Positions 1 to 7,335 of a stretch of DNA of 64,000 nucleotides are shown in pieces. Both the position numbers and the translations under genes were made by a program. Positions within the stretch are counted from its first letter, which is position 1. Every line of letters starts with the position of its first letter. The notes beneath the pieces are model-generated. The model worked only from the letters and a program-made list of their open reading frames with translations, was not told the DNA's origin and did not search any database. Origin of the DNA: UMGS1908 sp964432825 (GTDB lineage Bacteria > Bacillota > Clostridia > Christensenellales > UBA1242); contig CAYSOX010000001.1 of assembly GCA_964432825.1 (NCBI GenBank), positions 1-64,000 of the forward strand, read 5' to 3'.

Positions 1-539
1 CTAAGAAGTGTGATATGGAAAGACGCCCAGTAGTTCCTGGTCATCAAGGAATGTCTAGAAAGAAATTCACCGAATATGGCAGACAGTTAAGAGAAAAGCA
101 AAAAGTTAAAAGAGCATATGGCTTACTAGAAAAGCAAATGCATGCATATTACGAAGAGGCTGAAAGACTTAACGGTGTTACAGGTGAAACTATGTTAAGT
201 TTAATCGAAAGAAGACTTGATAATGTAGTTTATCGTATGGGAATCGGCAGTAGCCGTGCAGAAGCGCGTCAAATTGTTAACCATGGACATATTTGCGTTA
301 ACGGAAAGAGAGTGGATATTCCATCTTACCAAGTTAATGCTGGTGATGTTATTTCTATTAAAGAAAACAAGCGTCAAAAGGAAATGTTCAAAGAACTTAA
401 AGAAGTTAAGGTTGTTATGCCAAAATGGTTAGAATTTGATTCAACCAAACTTGAAGGAAGAATTTTAGAATTGCCAAAGAGAGATGATATTGATTTGGCA
501 ATAGAAGAACACTTGATAGTCGAATTATATTCAAGATAA
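1..539 (+). CDS. rpsD: 30S ribosomal protein S4 (5' end outside window)
   Basis: S4 binds 16S rRNA early in small-subunit assembly. The visible part has the family core: the MERRP block that follows the N-terminal cysteine region, the LLEKQ/AYYEEAERL helix, and the S4 RNA-binding domain with SRAEARQIVNHGHICVNGKRVDIPSY. The reading frame is open to base 3 and encodes K-K-C-D before the first visible Met, so the true start lies upstream. About 30 N-terminal residues are missing from view. The visible Cys fits the zinc-binding form of S4. It is followed after 15 bases by rpoA, the usual alpha-operon order. Confidence 0.97.
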   Translation, partial: KKCDMERRPVVPGHQGMSRKKFTEYGRQLREKQKVKRAYGLLEKQMHAYYEEAERLNGVTGETMLSLIERRLDNVVYRMGIGSSRAEARQIVNHGHICVNGKRVDIPSYQVNAGDVISIKENKRQKEMFKELKEVKVVMPKWLEFDSTKLEGRILELPKRDDIDLAIEEHLIVELYSR

Positions 540-554
540 TAAGGAGGAGATGTA

Positions 555-1508
555 ATGTTAGAAATCGAGAAACCTAAGGTTATCTGTGAAGAAGACGATA
601 ACGGTGCCTATGCAAGATTTACTGTAGAACCTCTCGAAAAGGGTTTTGGTGTTACCCTAGGTAATGCACTTAGAAGGACACTACTTTCTGCACTTCCTGG
701 AGCAGCAGTTACCGCTGTTAAGATTGAGGGAGTTCAACACGAATTTTCTACCATAAAAGGTGTGAAAGAAGATGTTGCTGAAATTATTCTAAATCTTAAA
801 GGGCTTGCAGTAAAAACTAGAGTTGACGACAATTCATTTAAAAAGGTTATTACCTTAAATCATACTGGTGCTGGTGTTATTACCGCTGGTATGATTAATC
901 CAGATGATGAAGTTGAAATTTTAAATCCAGATATGTACATTTGTACATTAGAAAGCGATGCCGTATTAAATATGGAAATTACTGTTGGTAGAGGTAGAGG
1001 ATATGTTCTTGCTGACAAGAACAAAGACGTTGCTGCTCCTATTGGAACAATCGCTATGGATTCAAACTTTACCCCACTTAAGAAGGTTAATTTTGAAGTA
1101 CAAAGCACTCGTGTTGGTCAAAATATAGACTATGATAAGCTTGTAATTGAAGTTACAACAAACGGCACAATGAGCGCAAAGGAAATCATTAGTCTTTCTG
1201 CAAAACTTGTAAATGATCACTTAAGATTGTTTATTGACCTTGTAGAAGATATGGCTAATCAATCGCTTTTAGTTTCAAGCAAGGAAGATAAGGTTATCAA
1301 ACTGCTTGAAATGAGTATTGAAGATATGGATTTATCCGTTCGTTCATACAACTGTTTGAAGCGTGCTAACATTAACACTGTAGAAGATTTGACTAAGAAA
1401 ACCGAAGACGATATGTTAAAGGTTAAAAACCTTGGAAGAAAATCACTTGACGAGGTTATTAACAAGTTAACAGGTTATGGTTTAAGTTTAAAGAGTCAAG
1501 AAGATTAA
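555..1508 (+). CDS. rpoA: DNA-directed RNA polymerase subunit alpha
   Basis: Alpha dimerises to scaffold core RNA polymerase assembly, and its C-terminal domain contacts UP elements and activators. The 317-residue protein has the normal length. The N-terminal domain shows GFGVTLGNALRRTLLSALPGAAV and VEDVAEIILNLK-like motifs, and the C-terminal domain (about 250-317) shows the helix-hairpin-helix SVRSYNCLKRANI...LGRKSLDEV. A strong AAGGAGG ribosome site lies 541-547, seven bases before the ATG. It sits between rpsD and rplQ, as in most Bacillota. Confidence 0.98.
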   Translation: MLEIEKPKVICEEDDNGAYARFTVEPLEKGFGVTLGNALRRTLLSALPGAAVTAVKIEGVQHEFSTIKGVKEDVAEIILNLKGLAVKTRVDDNSFKKVITLNHTGAGVITAGMINPDDEVEILNPDMYICTLESDAVLNMEITVGRGRGYVLADKNKDVAAPIGTIAMDSNFTPLKKVNFEVQSTRVGQNIDYDKLVIEVTTNGTMSAKEIISLSAKLVNDHLRLFIDLVEDMANQSLLVSSKEDKVIKLLEMSIEDMDLSVRSYNCLKRANINTVEDLTKKTEDDMLKVKNLGRKSLDEVINKLTGYGLSLKSQED

Positions 1509-1523
1509 TTTAAGGAGAACAAA

Positions 1524-2033
1524 ATGAATACACGAAAATTAAGTTTGCCAACCGATGAAAGAAATGCATTAATTTCTGGTTTAGTAACAGATTTGTTATG
1601 GTACGGCAAGATTGAAACAACCCTTGCTCAAGCAAAGGCTGCTTCAAGAATGGCTGATAAGTGCATAACAATTGCAATCAACGCTTGTGAAGATGTAGTT
1701 TCTGAAGAAAAGACTGCAACTGACAACAAGGGTAAAGAAACAAAGGCAACTGTAGTTAAAGATGGCCCAAAGAAACTTGCTGCTCGTAGAAGACTTATGT
1801 CTATGCTTTATGACAAGCAAGAAGAGAAGGGTAAAAATGAGAAGAAGTCTGCATACAAAGCAAGAACTGAACAAATTCAACATCCTTTAATTGAAAGATT
1901 ATTCGATGACCTTGCTCCAAAGTATGCTAAGCGTGCTGAAGAACTTGGAACTAAGGGTGGTTACACCAGAGTTTTGAAGACCTCTCTTCGTCGTGGAGAC
2001 AATGCTCAACTTGCAATTGTTTCACTAGTTTAA
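1524..2033 (+). CDS. rplQ: 50S ribosomal protein L17, enlarged form
   Basis: L17 is a large-subunit protein near the peptide exit tunnel. Conserved ends are clear: RKLSLPTDERNALISGLVTDLL...IETTLAQAKAA at the start and GGYTRVLKTSLRRGDNAQLAIVSLV at the end. At 169 residues it is about 45-50 longer than typical bacterial L17 (about 115-130). The extra material lies in two lysine/glutamate-rich stretches, about residues 52-82 and 97-118, with the conserved RRRLMSML helix between them. AAGGAG at 1513-1518 is the ribosome site. It is the last gene of the alpha operon here. Confidence 0.95.
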   Translation: MNTRKLSLPTDERNALISGLVTDLLWYGKIETTLAQAKAASRMADKCITIAINACEDVVSEEKTATDNKGKETKATVVKDGPKKLAARRRLMSMLYDKQEEKGKNEKKSAYKARTEQIQHPLIERLFDDLAPKYAKRAEELGTKGGYTRVLKTSLRRGDNAQLAIVSLV

Positions 2034-2151
2034 TTGATAATTATTTGTAGGGGTAGGGCAATTTAAATTGTTTTACCCTATGCAAATTTTGTAATGCAAT
2101 AAAATAATCCAACAAATTATTAATTATTGTTAATTTTACAAAAGTTATAGA

Positions 2152-2200
2152 AACTTTTACTCTGCTAATGGTGGTTAGCAATTGAAAGAGTTAAAAAATA
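2152..2200 (+). other. Nested hairpin in the rplQ 3' region
   Basis: A perfect inner stem (tgctaa / ttagca around a tggtgg loop) is enclosed by a second partial stem (ttttactct / agagttaaaa). It lies about 130 bases after the L17 stop and before the operon terminator. Structured elements downstream of L17 genes (the L17DE motif) are known in Lactobacillales. I cannot show this is the same motif. Confidence 0.4.
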
Positions 2201-2249
2201 TGAACAAACTAAACAAAATCTCACAGATTGGTTTTATAGTTGGTCAATG

Positions 2250-2286
2250 CGGAATTGGAAAAAATGCCAATTCCGTTTTTATTTTT
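2250..2286 (+). terminator. Intrinsic terminator of the alpha operon
   Basis: A perfect 9-bp stem (cggaattgg / ccaattccg) with an 8-base loop is followed directly by TTTTTATTTTT. It lies about 215 bases after rplQ and closes the ribosomal operon before folD. Confidence 0.88.
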
Positions 2287-2452
2287 GAAAATGTTGTGGT
2301 ATTATATAAAAAGGCAATTTAATGCAGAAAAAAGTAAAAGTTTTCATAAAAATTTGGTTAACTTTTATCTTAATAGATTTTTGCTTAAGATAAATAAAAA
2401 AAATTATTAGGGGATATTAAAAAAACATTTGATAATTTGATAAGAGGTGAAT

Positions 2453-3298
2453 ATGAATTTACTTAGTGGCAAGGATTTAAGTGCCAAAATTAGACAAAGC
2501 ATAAAAGACGAAATCACGCTTGAATATTTACAGAAAGGGAAAGAACCTCCAACACTTACCGTTGTTTTGGTTGGAAATGACCCTGCAAGTGAAATATATG
2601 TTCGAAACAAAGAAAGGGCTTGTGAAGAAGTTGGAATGCGTTCCCGAACGGTAAAATTGCCCGAAAATTCCTCCCTAGAGGAAATTAAAAGTGCAATAAA
2701 GGAATTAAACGACGACAACAAAGTTAACGGAATTTTGGTGCAATTACCTCTTCCAAACAAAAATTTTGAGGCAGAAATTTTAGAAACTATTTCACCAAAC
2801 AAAGATGTTGATGCCTTAACACTTATAAATAAAGGCAAATTAGCCTCAAATTTGGGCATTGTCGCACCCTGCACACCGAGTGGCGTTATTGACTTGTTAA
2901 AAAGTGTAAAAACCGAATTTACGGGCAAAAACGCCGTGATTGTTGGAAGAAGCCAGTTGGTTGGTCGCCCAATTGCAACTATGCTCACAAATTTGGATGC
3001 TACAGTTACAATTTGCCATAGTAAAACTAAAAATTTAAAGGAAATATGCAAAAGTGCTGATATATTGGTTGTGGCAATTGGCAAACCTAAATTTATCACG
3101 GCGGAGTATATAAAAAATGGTGCAACCGTTATAGATGTTGGCATAAATAGGGTGGAAGAAAAGGTTGTAGGTGATGTGGATATTGAAAGTACGATTAATT
3201 TGGAAGGATTTATCACTCCCGTTCCGGGTGGTGTTGGGCCTATGACCATTACCGAGTTATTAAAAAATACGCTAATTTTAACAAAAAATCTAGAGTAA
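2453..3298 (+). CDS. folD: Bifunctional methylenetetrahydrofolate dehydrogenase/cyclohydrolase
   Basis: FolD interconverts 5,10-methylene-, 5,10-methenyl- and 10-formyl-tetrahydrofolate in the cytoplasm with NADP. The catalytic segment reads VLVGNDPASEIYVRNK, holding the conserved Tyr and Lys. ILVQLPLP, KDVDAL, VGRSQLVGRP and the closing PGGVGPMTI follow in family order. The length (281 residues) is normal. A GTG six bases upstream is in frame, but AGAGGTGA at 2443-2450 sits correctly for the ATG at 2453, so that start is chosen. It appears monocistronic. Confidence 0.97.
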   Translation: MNLLSGKDLSAKIRQSIKDEITLEYLQKGKEPPTLTVVLVGNDPASEIYVRNKERACEEVGMRSRTVKLPENSSLEEIKSAIKELNDDNKVNGILVQLPLPNKNFEAEILETISPNKDVDALTLINKGKLASNLGIVAPCTPSGVIDLLKSVKTEFTGKNAVIVGRSQLVGRPIATMLTNLDATVTICHSKTKNLKEICKSADILVVAIGKPKFITAEYIKNGATVIDVGINRVEEKVVGDVDIESTINLEGFITPVPGGVGPMTITELLKNTLILTKNLE

Positions 3299-3342
3299 AT
3301 TGTGGTGTTATGTGAAAAATGTACAAAATTTTAAAATGAGTC

Positions 3343-3371
3343 TAGACAAAATTGAAAATTTGTGGTAATAT
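3343..3371 (+). promoter_or_regulatory. Promoter P1 of the HicB-headed module
   Basis: TAGACA, a 17-base spacer and TAATAT. It lies upstream of a second promoter with the same -35 hexamer. Confidence 0.55.
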
Positions 3372-3396
3372 ATTATTGCAAAACATAAAATTTTAT

Positions 3397-3425
3397 TAGA
3401 CAAACCCGTTTTAATTTGTTACAAT
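3397..3425 (+). promoter_or_regulatory. Promoter P2 of the HicB-headed module
   Basis: TAGACA, a 17-base spacer and TACAAT, about 30 bases before the ATG and close to the AAGGGGA ribosome site. Two promoters repeat the same -35 hexamer 54 bases apart. HicB proteins commonly repress their own promoters, so overlapping operators are plausible here (inference). Confidence 0.65.
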
Positions 3426-3454
3426 ATTTATAGAAATTATAAGGGGAAATTGTT

Positions 3455-3793
3455 ATGAAAACATATGTTTATCCAGCAGTTTTGCAAGATGCTAAAAATG
3501 ATGAATATTTTGTAAGTGTTCCAGATTTAGGTTTAATGGCTGTTGGAGAGTCTAAAGAAGATGCGTTTTGCAAAGGTAAAAATTGTTTACTTTCATATTT
3601 TGAACTAGCGGAGATGTTTAATACTGATATTCCAGCACCATCCACTTATGATGAGATAAAAGCAAACTATCCGAAATACGATGTTGTTATGCTTGATGTT
3701 ACAACTGGTAGCGGAGCAGAAGAATTGCTTGCCACCGATGAAGCAGAAGAGTATAAAAAGTTTATGAAATTATTCTTTGATGAGGGTAATTAG
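3455..3793 (+). CDS. HicB-family antitoxin-like protein, no HicA beside it
   Basis: The 112-residue protein begins with the HicB fold pattern (YVYPAVLQDAKNDEYFVSVPDLGLMAVGESKEDAFCKGKNCL), a partial RNase-H-like antitoxin domain. Acidic residues dominate its C-terminal third. In classical systems HicB neutralises the mRNA-cleaving HicA and represses the operon. No HicA-like gene (short, basic, with the catalytic His in a GSHH context) lies on either side. Three unrecognised small genes follow instead. AAGGGGA gives a good ribosome site. It may be an orphan antitoxin, a repressor, or the regulator of a new module. Confidence 0.75.
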   Translation: MKTYVYPAVLQDAKNDEYFVSVPDLGLMAVGESKEDAFCKGKNCLLSYFELAEMFNTDIPAPSTYDEIKANYPKYDVVMLDVTTGSGAEELLATDEAEEYKKFMKLFFDEGN

Positions 3794-3801
3794 GAGGGTT
3801 T

Positions 3802-4107
3802 ATGACAGAATATCAAGAGAATTTAGTAGTGCTAGCCGTTTCGCTAGGCTTCCAAACAGTTAAAAAAGATGGAAAGGTTTTTTTGGTTACAATTGACGAA
3901 AATAAAACAAAACTATTTCCGTTTGACCCAAAGTCAGGCGATGCTTTGCTTGGTAAAGATGCAGAAATTTTGGCGATAATTGATAAGCGTTTGGGGATAA
4001 AAACAGAAAGTGACGATTTAAAGCGTAGATATAATTTATTTATGTCTGCAATGGGCGACCCAAATAATCAATTTTGGGATAAAGCCAAGGCTAAAAACAA
4101 AAAATAA
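3802..4107 (+). CDS. Hypothetical protein, second gene of the HicB-headed module
   Basis: A 101-residue soluble protein of unknown family. It starts eight bases after the HicB-like stop, behind TTAGGAGGGTTT, so it is almost certainly co-transcribed and probably coupled. The N-terminal half alternates hydrophobic strands (LVVLAVSLGFQTVKKDGKVFLVTID), and the C-terminal end is basic (KAKAKNKK). I do not recognise a catalytic motif. Its position suggests a partner of the HicB-like protein, but it does not resemble HicA. Confidence 0.7.
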   Translation: MTEYQENLVVLAVSLGFQTVKKDGKVFLVTIDENKTKLFPFDPKSGDALLGKDAEILAIIDKRLGIKTESDDLKRRYNLFMSAMGDPNNQFWDKAKAKNKK

Positions 4108-4130
4108 TTTAAACTCTAGGAGGGGAAATT

Positions 4131-4418
4131 ATGGAAACAGTTTTATTTGTTCTTGGAGCAGGAACAACAATTGCACAGTTTATTAAAACAATGGAAGGTT
4201 TGGGAGAAACCAAATTGGCGGAAAAAGCAAGAACAATGTTTAAAAATATGAAAGAAAAGGTTTCTTCATTTATTAAAAAGCCAAATGATAAAATGCAAGA
4301 ATTACAAGACAGGATAGATGGCTTAGTTGCTAGTGGTACCGATGTATTATCAAATGGTAAAGGGGGCATTTCTCCTAATGTACAAAGCACAATAGCAGAA
4401 GAAATACTTCCTTGTTAA
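4131..4418 (+). CDS. Hypothetical protein, third gene of the HicB-headed module
   Basis: A 95-residue protein with a hydrophobic N-terminus (VLFVLGAGTTIAQFI), then a basic amphipathic helix (KARTMFKNMKEKVSSFIKK) and a short coiled-coil-like stretch (KMQELQDRIDGLV). TAGGAGGGGAAATT is the ribosome site, 23 bases after the previous stop. The N-terminus could insert in or associate with the membrane. No family is recognised. Confidence 0.65.
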   Translation: METVLFVLGAGTTIAQFIKTMEGLGETKLAEKARTMFKNMKEKVSSFIKKPNDKMQELQDRIDGLVASGTDVLSNGKGGISPNVQSTIAEEILPC

Positions 4419-4473
4419 AATGTTTTGAGTTTAATATAATGATTAATAAAACTAGTGGGAGTGGTAGTAGCAT

Positions 4474-5004
4474 ATGAACTACCTTCAAGATTTAGCCAAA
4501 ACCATAGGCTGGGTGTTTGTCAATGATGATGACGGTTATTCGGTTTATGAGTATAAGCAGGCTGTAAATAAATATGAGAGTATTTCTTATGTGGTAAAAA
4601 TCTATGAAAAGCCAACGGAAGTTGAACTTTTTGATATTTTGCAATCGTTAAAACGGGTTTTGCCACGGAAACTCAATAGAAAAATAGATAAGATTTTAAA
4701 AAATGTCAAAATTGAAGATTTGGCAAATGTTGTTGATGTGGTAAATTTTGCCGTAGAAGAGTATATGTCAAAAACCGACTATGCAAAACTTCGTGAATAT
4801 GGTAAATGTATTGGTGTGAACATAGAGGATTGGGGCTATAAATTTAAATACAATCTATCCAAAAAGGAAGTTGCAGAAATTTTGGCAAAAATTGAAACAA
4901 ATCTGCCAATTGAAATTGCTCCCGCACTTGGCCGTATAAAAAAATTAGATTACAAAATAGCATATATTAAAAATCTAAAGCAAAAATTAACAACAGAAGA
5001 GTAA
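4474..5004 (+). CDS. Hypothetical protein, fourth gene of the HicB-headed module
   Basis: A 176-residue soluble, mostly helical protein rich in Lys, Glu, Val and Ile, with no recognised family. The middle section (LKRVLPRKLNRKIDKILKNVKIEDL) is strongly basic and could bind nucleic acid, though this is only a composition argument. It lies 55 bases after the previous gene, behind GTGGGAGTGG, and before a terminator at 5161. It is probably the last gene of the module. Confidence 0.68.
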   Translation: MNYLQDLAKTIGWVFVNDDDGYSVYEYKQAVNKYESISYVVKIYEKPTEVELFDILQSLKRVLPRKLNRKIDKILKNVKIEDLANVVDVVNFAVEEYMSKTDYAKLREYGKCIGVNIEDWGYKFKYNLSKKEVAEILAKIETNLPIEIAPALGRIKKLDYKIAYIKNLKQKLTTEE

Positions 5005-5160
5005 AAAAGTTTTTAATACATTTGATTATGTAAAAAAGATTATGAAATAGTATATGTTAGAAATAATAAGTTTCAATGAGGTGAACCTCAAAAATTACTT
5101 ACATAAGAGTAAAAATTAAAAAAATTTATCATAGATTAAAATAATATTAAATATTAAAAA

Positions 5161-5190
5161 ATTCCGAGCATATCCGTTCGGGATTTTTTT
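5161..5190 (+). terminator. Intrinsic terminator after the HicB-headed module
   Basis: A 9-bp stem with wobble pairs (attccgagc / gttcgggat) and a six-base loop is followed by seven T. An A-run precedes the stem, so it could also act on the minus strand. Confidence 0.75.
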
Positions 5191-5359
5191 ATGTTGCCAT
5201 TTTATTAAAATATTTTTAAAGCATCTTTGTGTGAGGGTGTTTAAAACTTAACAATTTCCGTTTAAACGAAAATAAAAAACAATACATTAAATTATATTGT
5301 TTTAAATTTTATTTACTTTCGTTGAGAAACTCTCCAGTAAGTTTATTTGGGTTTTCAAA

Positions 5360-5423
5360 AAAAAGTCACAAAGCCGTTTGCTGGTAGTATGATTACACCA
5401 GTCGTTCTGCTTTGTGACTTTTT
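5360..5423 (+). terminator. Long hairpin with conserved interior, copy A
   Basis: The outer stem is 15 perfect base pairs (aaaaagtcacaaagc / gctttgtgacttttt). Inside is an internal loop with GTT on the left and CGTTCT on the right, and an inner stem ctggt / accag. The interior GTTTGCTGGTAGTATGATTA followed by CACCAG is almost identical to copy D near 52660, although the outer stems differ. It lies between converging genes and can serve as a two-way terminator. Confidence 0.7.
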
Positions 5424-5455
5424 GTAAAAAATCTATGAATTTACGGATGAATTGT

Positions 5456-5485
5456 TTCAACCATCCGGCTTAGGCGGTCGGAATT
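5456..5485. repeat. REP-like palindrome (TTCC...GGAA family)
   Basis: The sequence caaccatccggcttaggcgg followed by tcggaat matches the family seen at 23999, 47774, 49666, 49817 and 53048. It abuts and overlaps the serS stop codon. Confidence 0.6.
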
Positions 5486-6767
5486 ATAACGGTAAAATGA
5501 CTTCTTTTCCGCCCATATAAGGTTGAAGTGCCTTTGGAACACGGATAGAGCCGTCTGCATTTAAGTTATTTTCTAAAAGGGCAATTAAACCGCGAGGGGA
5601 TGCAACAACGGTGTTATTTAATGTATGTGCAAGGCGGGTTCCTTTATCGGTTTTAAATTTAATTCCAAGTCTTCGGGCTTGTGCGTCACCCAAGTTGGAA
5701 CAAGATGCAACTTCAAAATATTTCTTTTGTCGTGGACTCCATGCTTCAATATCACAAGACTTAACTTTAAGGTCAGCAAGGTCGCCCGAACAACATTCTA
5801 ATTGACGAACAGGAATATTCATATTGCGGAAGATTTCAACCGTGTATCTCCACATTTTTTCATACCAATCTTTGCTTTCTTCAGGCTTGCAAACAACTAT
5901 CATTTCTTGCTTTTCAAATTGATGCACTCGGTATAGTCCGCGTTCTTCCAAGCCGTGTGCACCGCCTTCCTTTCTAAAGCAAGGAGAGTAAGATGTTAGG
6001 GTGGCAGGGATTTGGTTTTCATTTAAAATTTGACCCGAAAATCTTCCAATCATAGAGTGTTCGCTTGTGCCGATTAAAAACAAGTCCTCGCCTTCAATCT
6101 TGTACATCATGGCATCCATTTCAGCAAAACTCATAACGCCAGTAACAACATTGCTTCTTATCATAAATGGTGGGATACAATAGGTAAAACCTTTTTCAAT
6201 CATATAGTCTCTACCATATGCAATCATTGCCTCGTGAAGTCGTGCCGCATCACCCATTAAATAATAAAAGCCTTCACCACTAGTTCTTCCCGCACTTTCT
6301 TTGTCAAGACCTCCAATTCGTTCTAAAATATCTGCATTGTAAGGAATCTCAAAGTCTGGAACAACGGGTTCACCAAAGCGTTCAACCTCAACATTTTCGG
6401 AGTCATCTTTACCGATTGGCACACTTTCATCCAATATGTTAGGGATAACCATCATACGCTTTTTAACTTCAGCATCAATGTTTGCTTGCTCTTCTTCAAT
6501 TTGAGCAAGACGGTCGGCGTTTGATTTAACTTGTGCCTTGATTTTTTCGGCTTCCTCAAAATTCTTTTCTTTCATAAGTTTGCCAACCATTGCACTCAAA
6601 CGATTTCGGTCAGCACGCAAGTTTTCACTCTCGGTTTTTAATTCACGATTGGTTTTGTCTAATTCAATAACTTCGTCTACAAGAGGAAGTTTGCTGTCTT
6701 GAAACTTCTTCTTTATGTTTTCACGAACAAGGTCGGGATTTTCTCTAATTAAAGCAATATCTATCAT
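5484..6767 (-). CDS. serS: Serine--tRNA ligase
   Basis: SerRS charges tRNA-Ser with serine and also tRNA-Sec where present. The N-terminal 110 residues form the long antiparallel coiled coil that grips the tRNA variable arm. The class II core shows motif 2 (SPCFRKEGGAHGLEERGLYRVHQFEKQEM), the serine pocket region (GTSEHSMIGRFSG) and motif 3 near the end (NTVVASPRGLIALLEN). The start at 6767 is chosen because AGGAGA lies just upstream of that ATG and the protein then begins MIDIALIRENPD, as family members do. The 427-residue length is normal. No T-box leader was seen upstream. Confidence 0.97.
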   Translation of the reverse strand: MIDIALIRENPDLVRENIKKKFQDSKLPLVDEVIELDKTNRELKTESENLRADRNRLSAMVGKLMKEKNFEEAEKIKAQVKSNADRLAQIEEEQANIDAEVKKRMMVIPNILDESVPIGKDDSENVEVERFGEPVVPDFEIPYNADILERIGGLDKESAGRTSGEGFYYLMGDAARLHEAMIAYGRDYMIEKGFTYCIPPFMIRSNVVTGVMSFAEMDAMMYKIEGEDLFLIGTSEHSMIGRFSGQILNENQIPATLTSYSPCFRKEGGAHGLEERGLYRVHQFEKQEMIVVCKPEESKDWYEKMWRYTVEIFRNMNIPVRQLECCSGDLADLKVKSCDIEAWSPRQKKYFEVASCSNLGDAQARRLGIKFKTDKGTRLAHTLNNTVVASPRGLIALLENNLNADGSIRVPKALQPYMGGKEVILPL

Positions 6768-6886
6768 AAGTTTTCTCCTATCAATCAATTTAGATTAAGT
6801 TAAATTGTATCACCTTTTAAATATATTGTCAACTAACGAAAAAACAAATTTTTGATTATTTGTTTGCTATGGGGTGGTTACTGTGA

Positions 6887-6892
6887 TATAAT
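6887..6892 (+). promoter_or_regulatory. Extended -10 element (TGATATAAT)
   Basis: TATAAT preceded by TGA, with a T-run after it. It ends nine bases before the ATG at 6902, so transcription would start within about three bases of that codon. No good -35 is present. Confidence 0.5.
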
Positions 6893-6901
6893 TTTTTTTG
6901 T

Positions 6902-7188
6902 ATGGAAAAAATAAAGATTGAAAATGTAAATTTTCTGAGCAAAAATGAAGTCTATTTTGATTGCTTTGAGGATAGTTTGCCACTTTTAACTCAAGAAAAT
7001 GTGGTTAATTTGTATATTAAGTCCACAGATTTAGGTGCAGATAAACCCCGATTTGGTTCTTCTTTAAACGAAACAAAACGAATCAACAAAATTTTGTAAA
7101 GGATGACTTTTTTGTTGAAACAAAAAGTGCTTTAAAAAGATTGCATTATGCCCGATTTTTTGCTCCTTTTATATTTAAAAAATATTAA
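6902..7188 (+). pseudogene. Small gene with a frameshift, possibly leaderless
   Basis: An open frame from 6902 runs 65 codons (MEKIKIENVNFLSKNEVYFDCFEDSL...). It stops at 7097-7099. Another frame overlaps from before 7060 and continues as NQQNFVKDDFFVETKSALKR then LHYARFFAPFIFKKY to 7188. Both halves look like real protein, which suggests one gene of about 95 codons broken by a frameshift near 7065-7085. No ribosome site precedes the ATG, and the -10 element is so close that the mRNA would be leaderless. No family recognised. Confidence 0.4.
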
Positions 7189-7218
7189 AAGATAAGTCGG
7201 GTGATTTTGGTAAATATC

Positions 7219-7247
7219 TTGACTAAAAAATAAATGTTTGATATACT
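7219..7247 (+). promoter_or_regulatory. Promoter of dnaB
   Basis: TTGACT, a 17-base spacer and TATACT with an upstream TGA. A short hairpin (taccgcc / ggtggta) follows at 7264-7283 in the 5' leader. Confidence 0.75.
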
Positions 7248-7335
7248 ATTATTCCGAAAAATGTACCGCCATTCTGGTGGTAAATTATACTAAAAAGTTC
7301 AAATTTTAAAAATTGCTGATGTTATGGGGGATAAT

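Larger units (their letters stand above)
2034..2452. other. Non-coding stretch between rplQ and folD
   Basis: No coding signal is seen. It holds a hairpin with a palindromic core at about 2050-2082, a nested stem at 2152-2200, a clear intrinsic terminator at 2250-2286, and further A/T-rich inverted repeats (for example tatcttaa/ttaagata near 2368-2395) before the folD ribosome site. No convincing promoter was found just upstream of folD. Confidence 0.6.
5005..5483. other. Non-coding stretch between converging genes
   Basis: It contains a short hairpin terminator (5161-5190), a long hairpin of the conserved-interior family (5360-5423) and a palindromic repeat (5456-5485) touching the serS stop codon. 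The remaining bases are A/T-rich with no coding signal. Confidence 0.6.

Noticed and set aside
3802..4107. The gene after hicB as a HicA toxin
   Set aside because: It is 101 residues long and lacks the GSHH-type catalytic region and the dsRBD-like pattern of HicA.
6768..6901. T-box leader for serS
   Set aside because: Only about 130 bases separate serS from the next promoter, and neither the T-box sequence nor a specifier-loop arrangement is seen.
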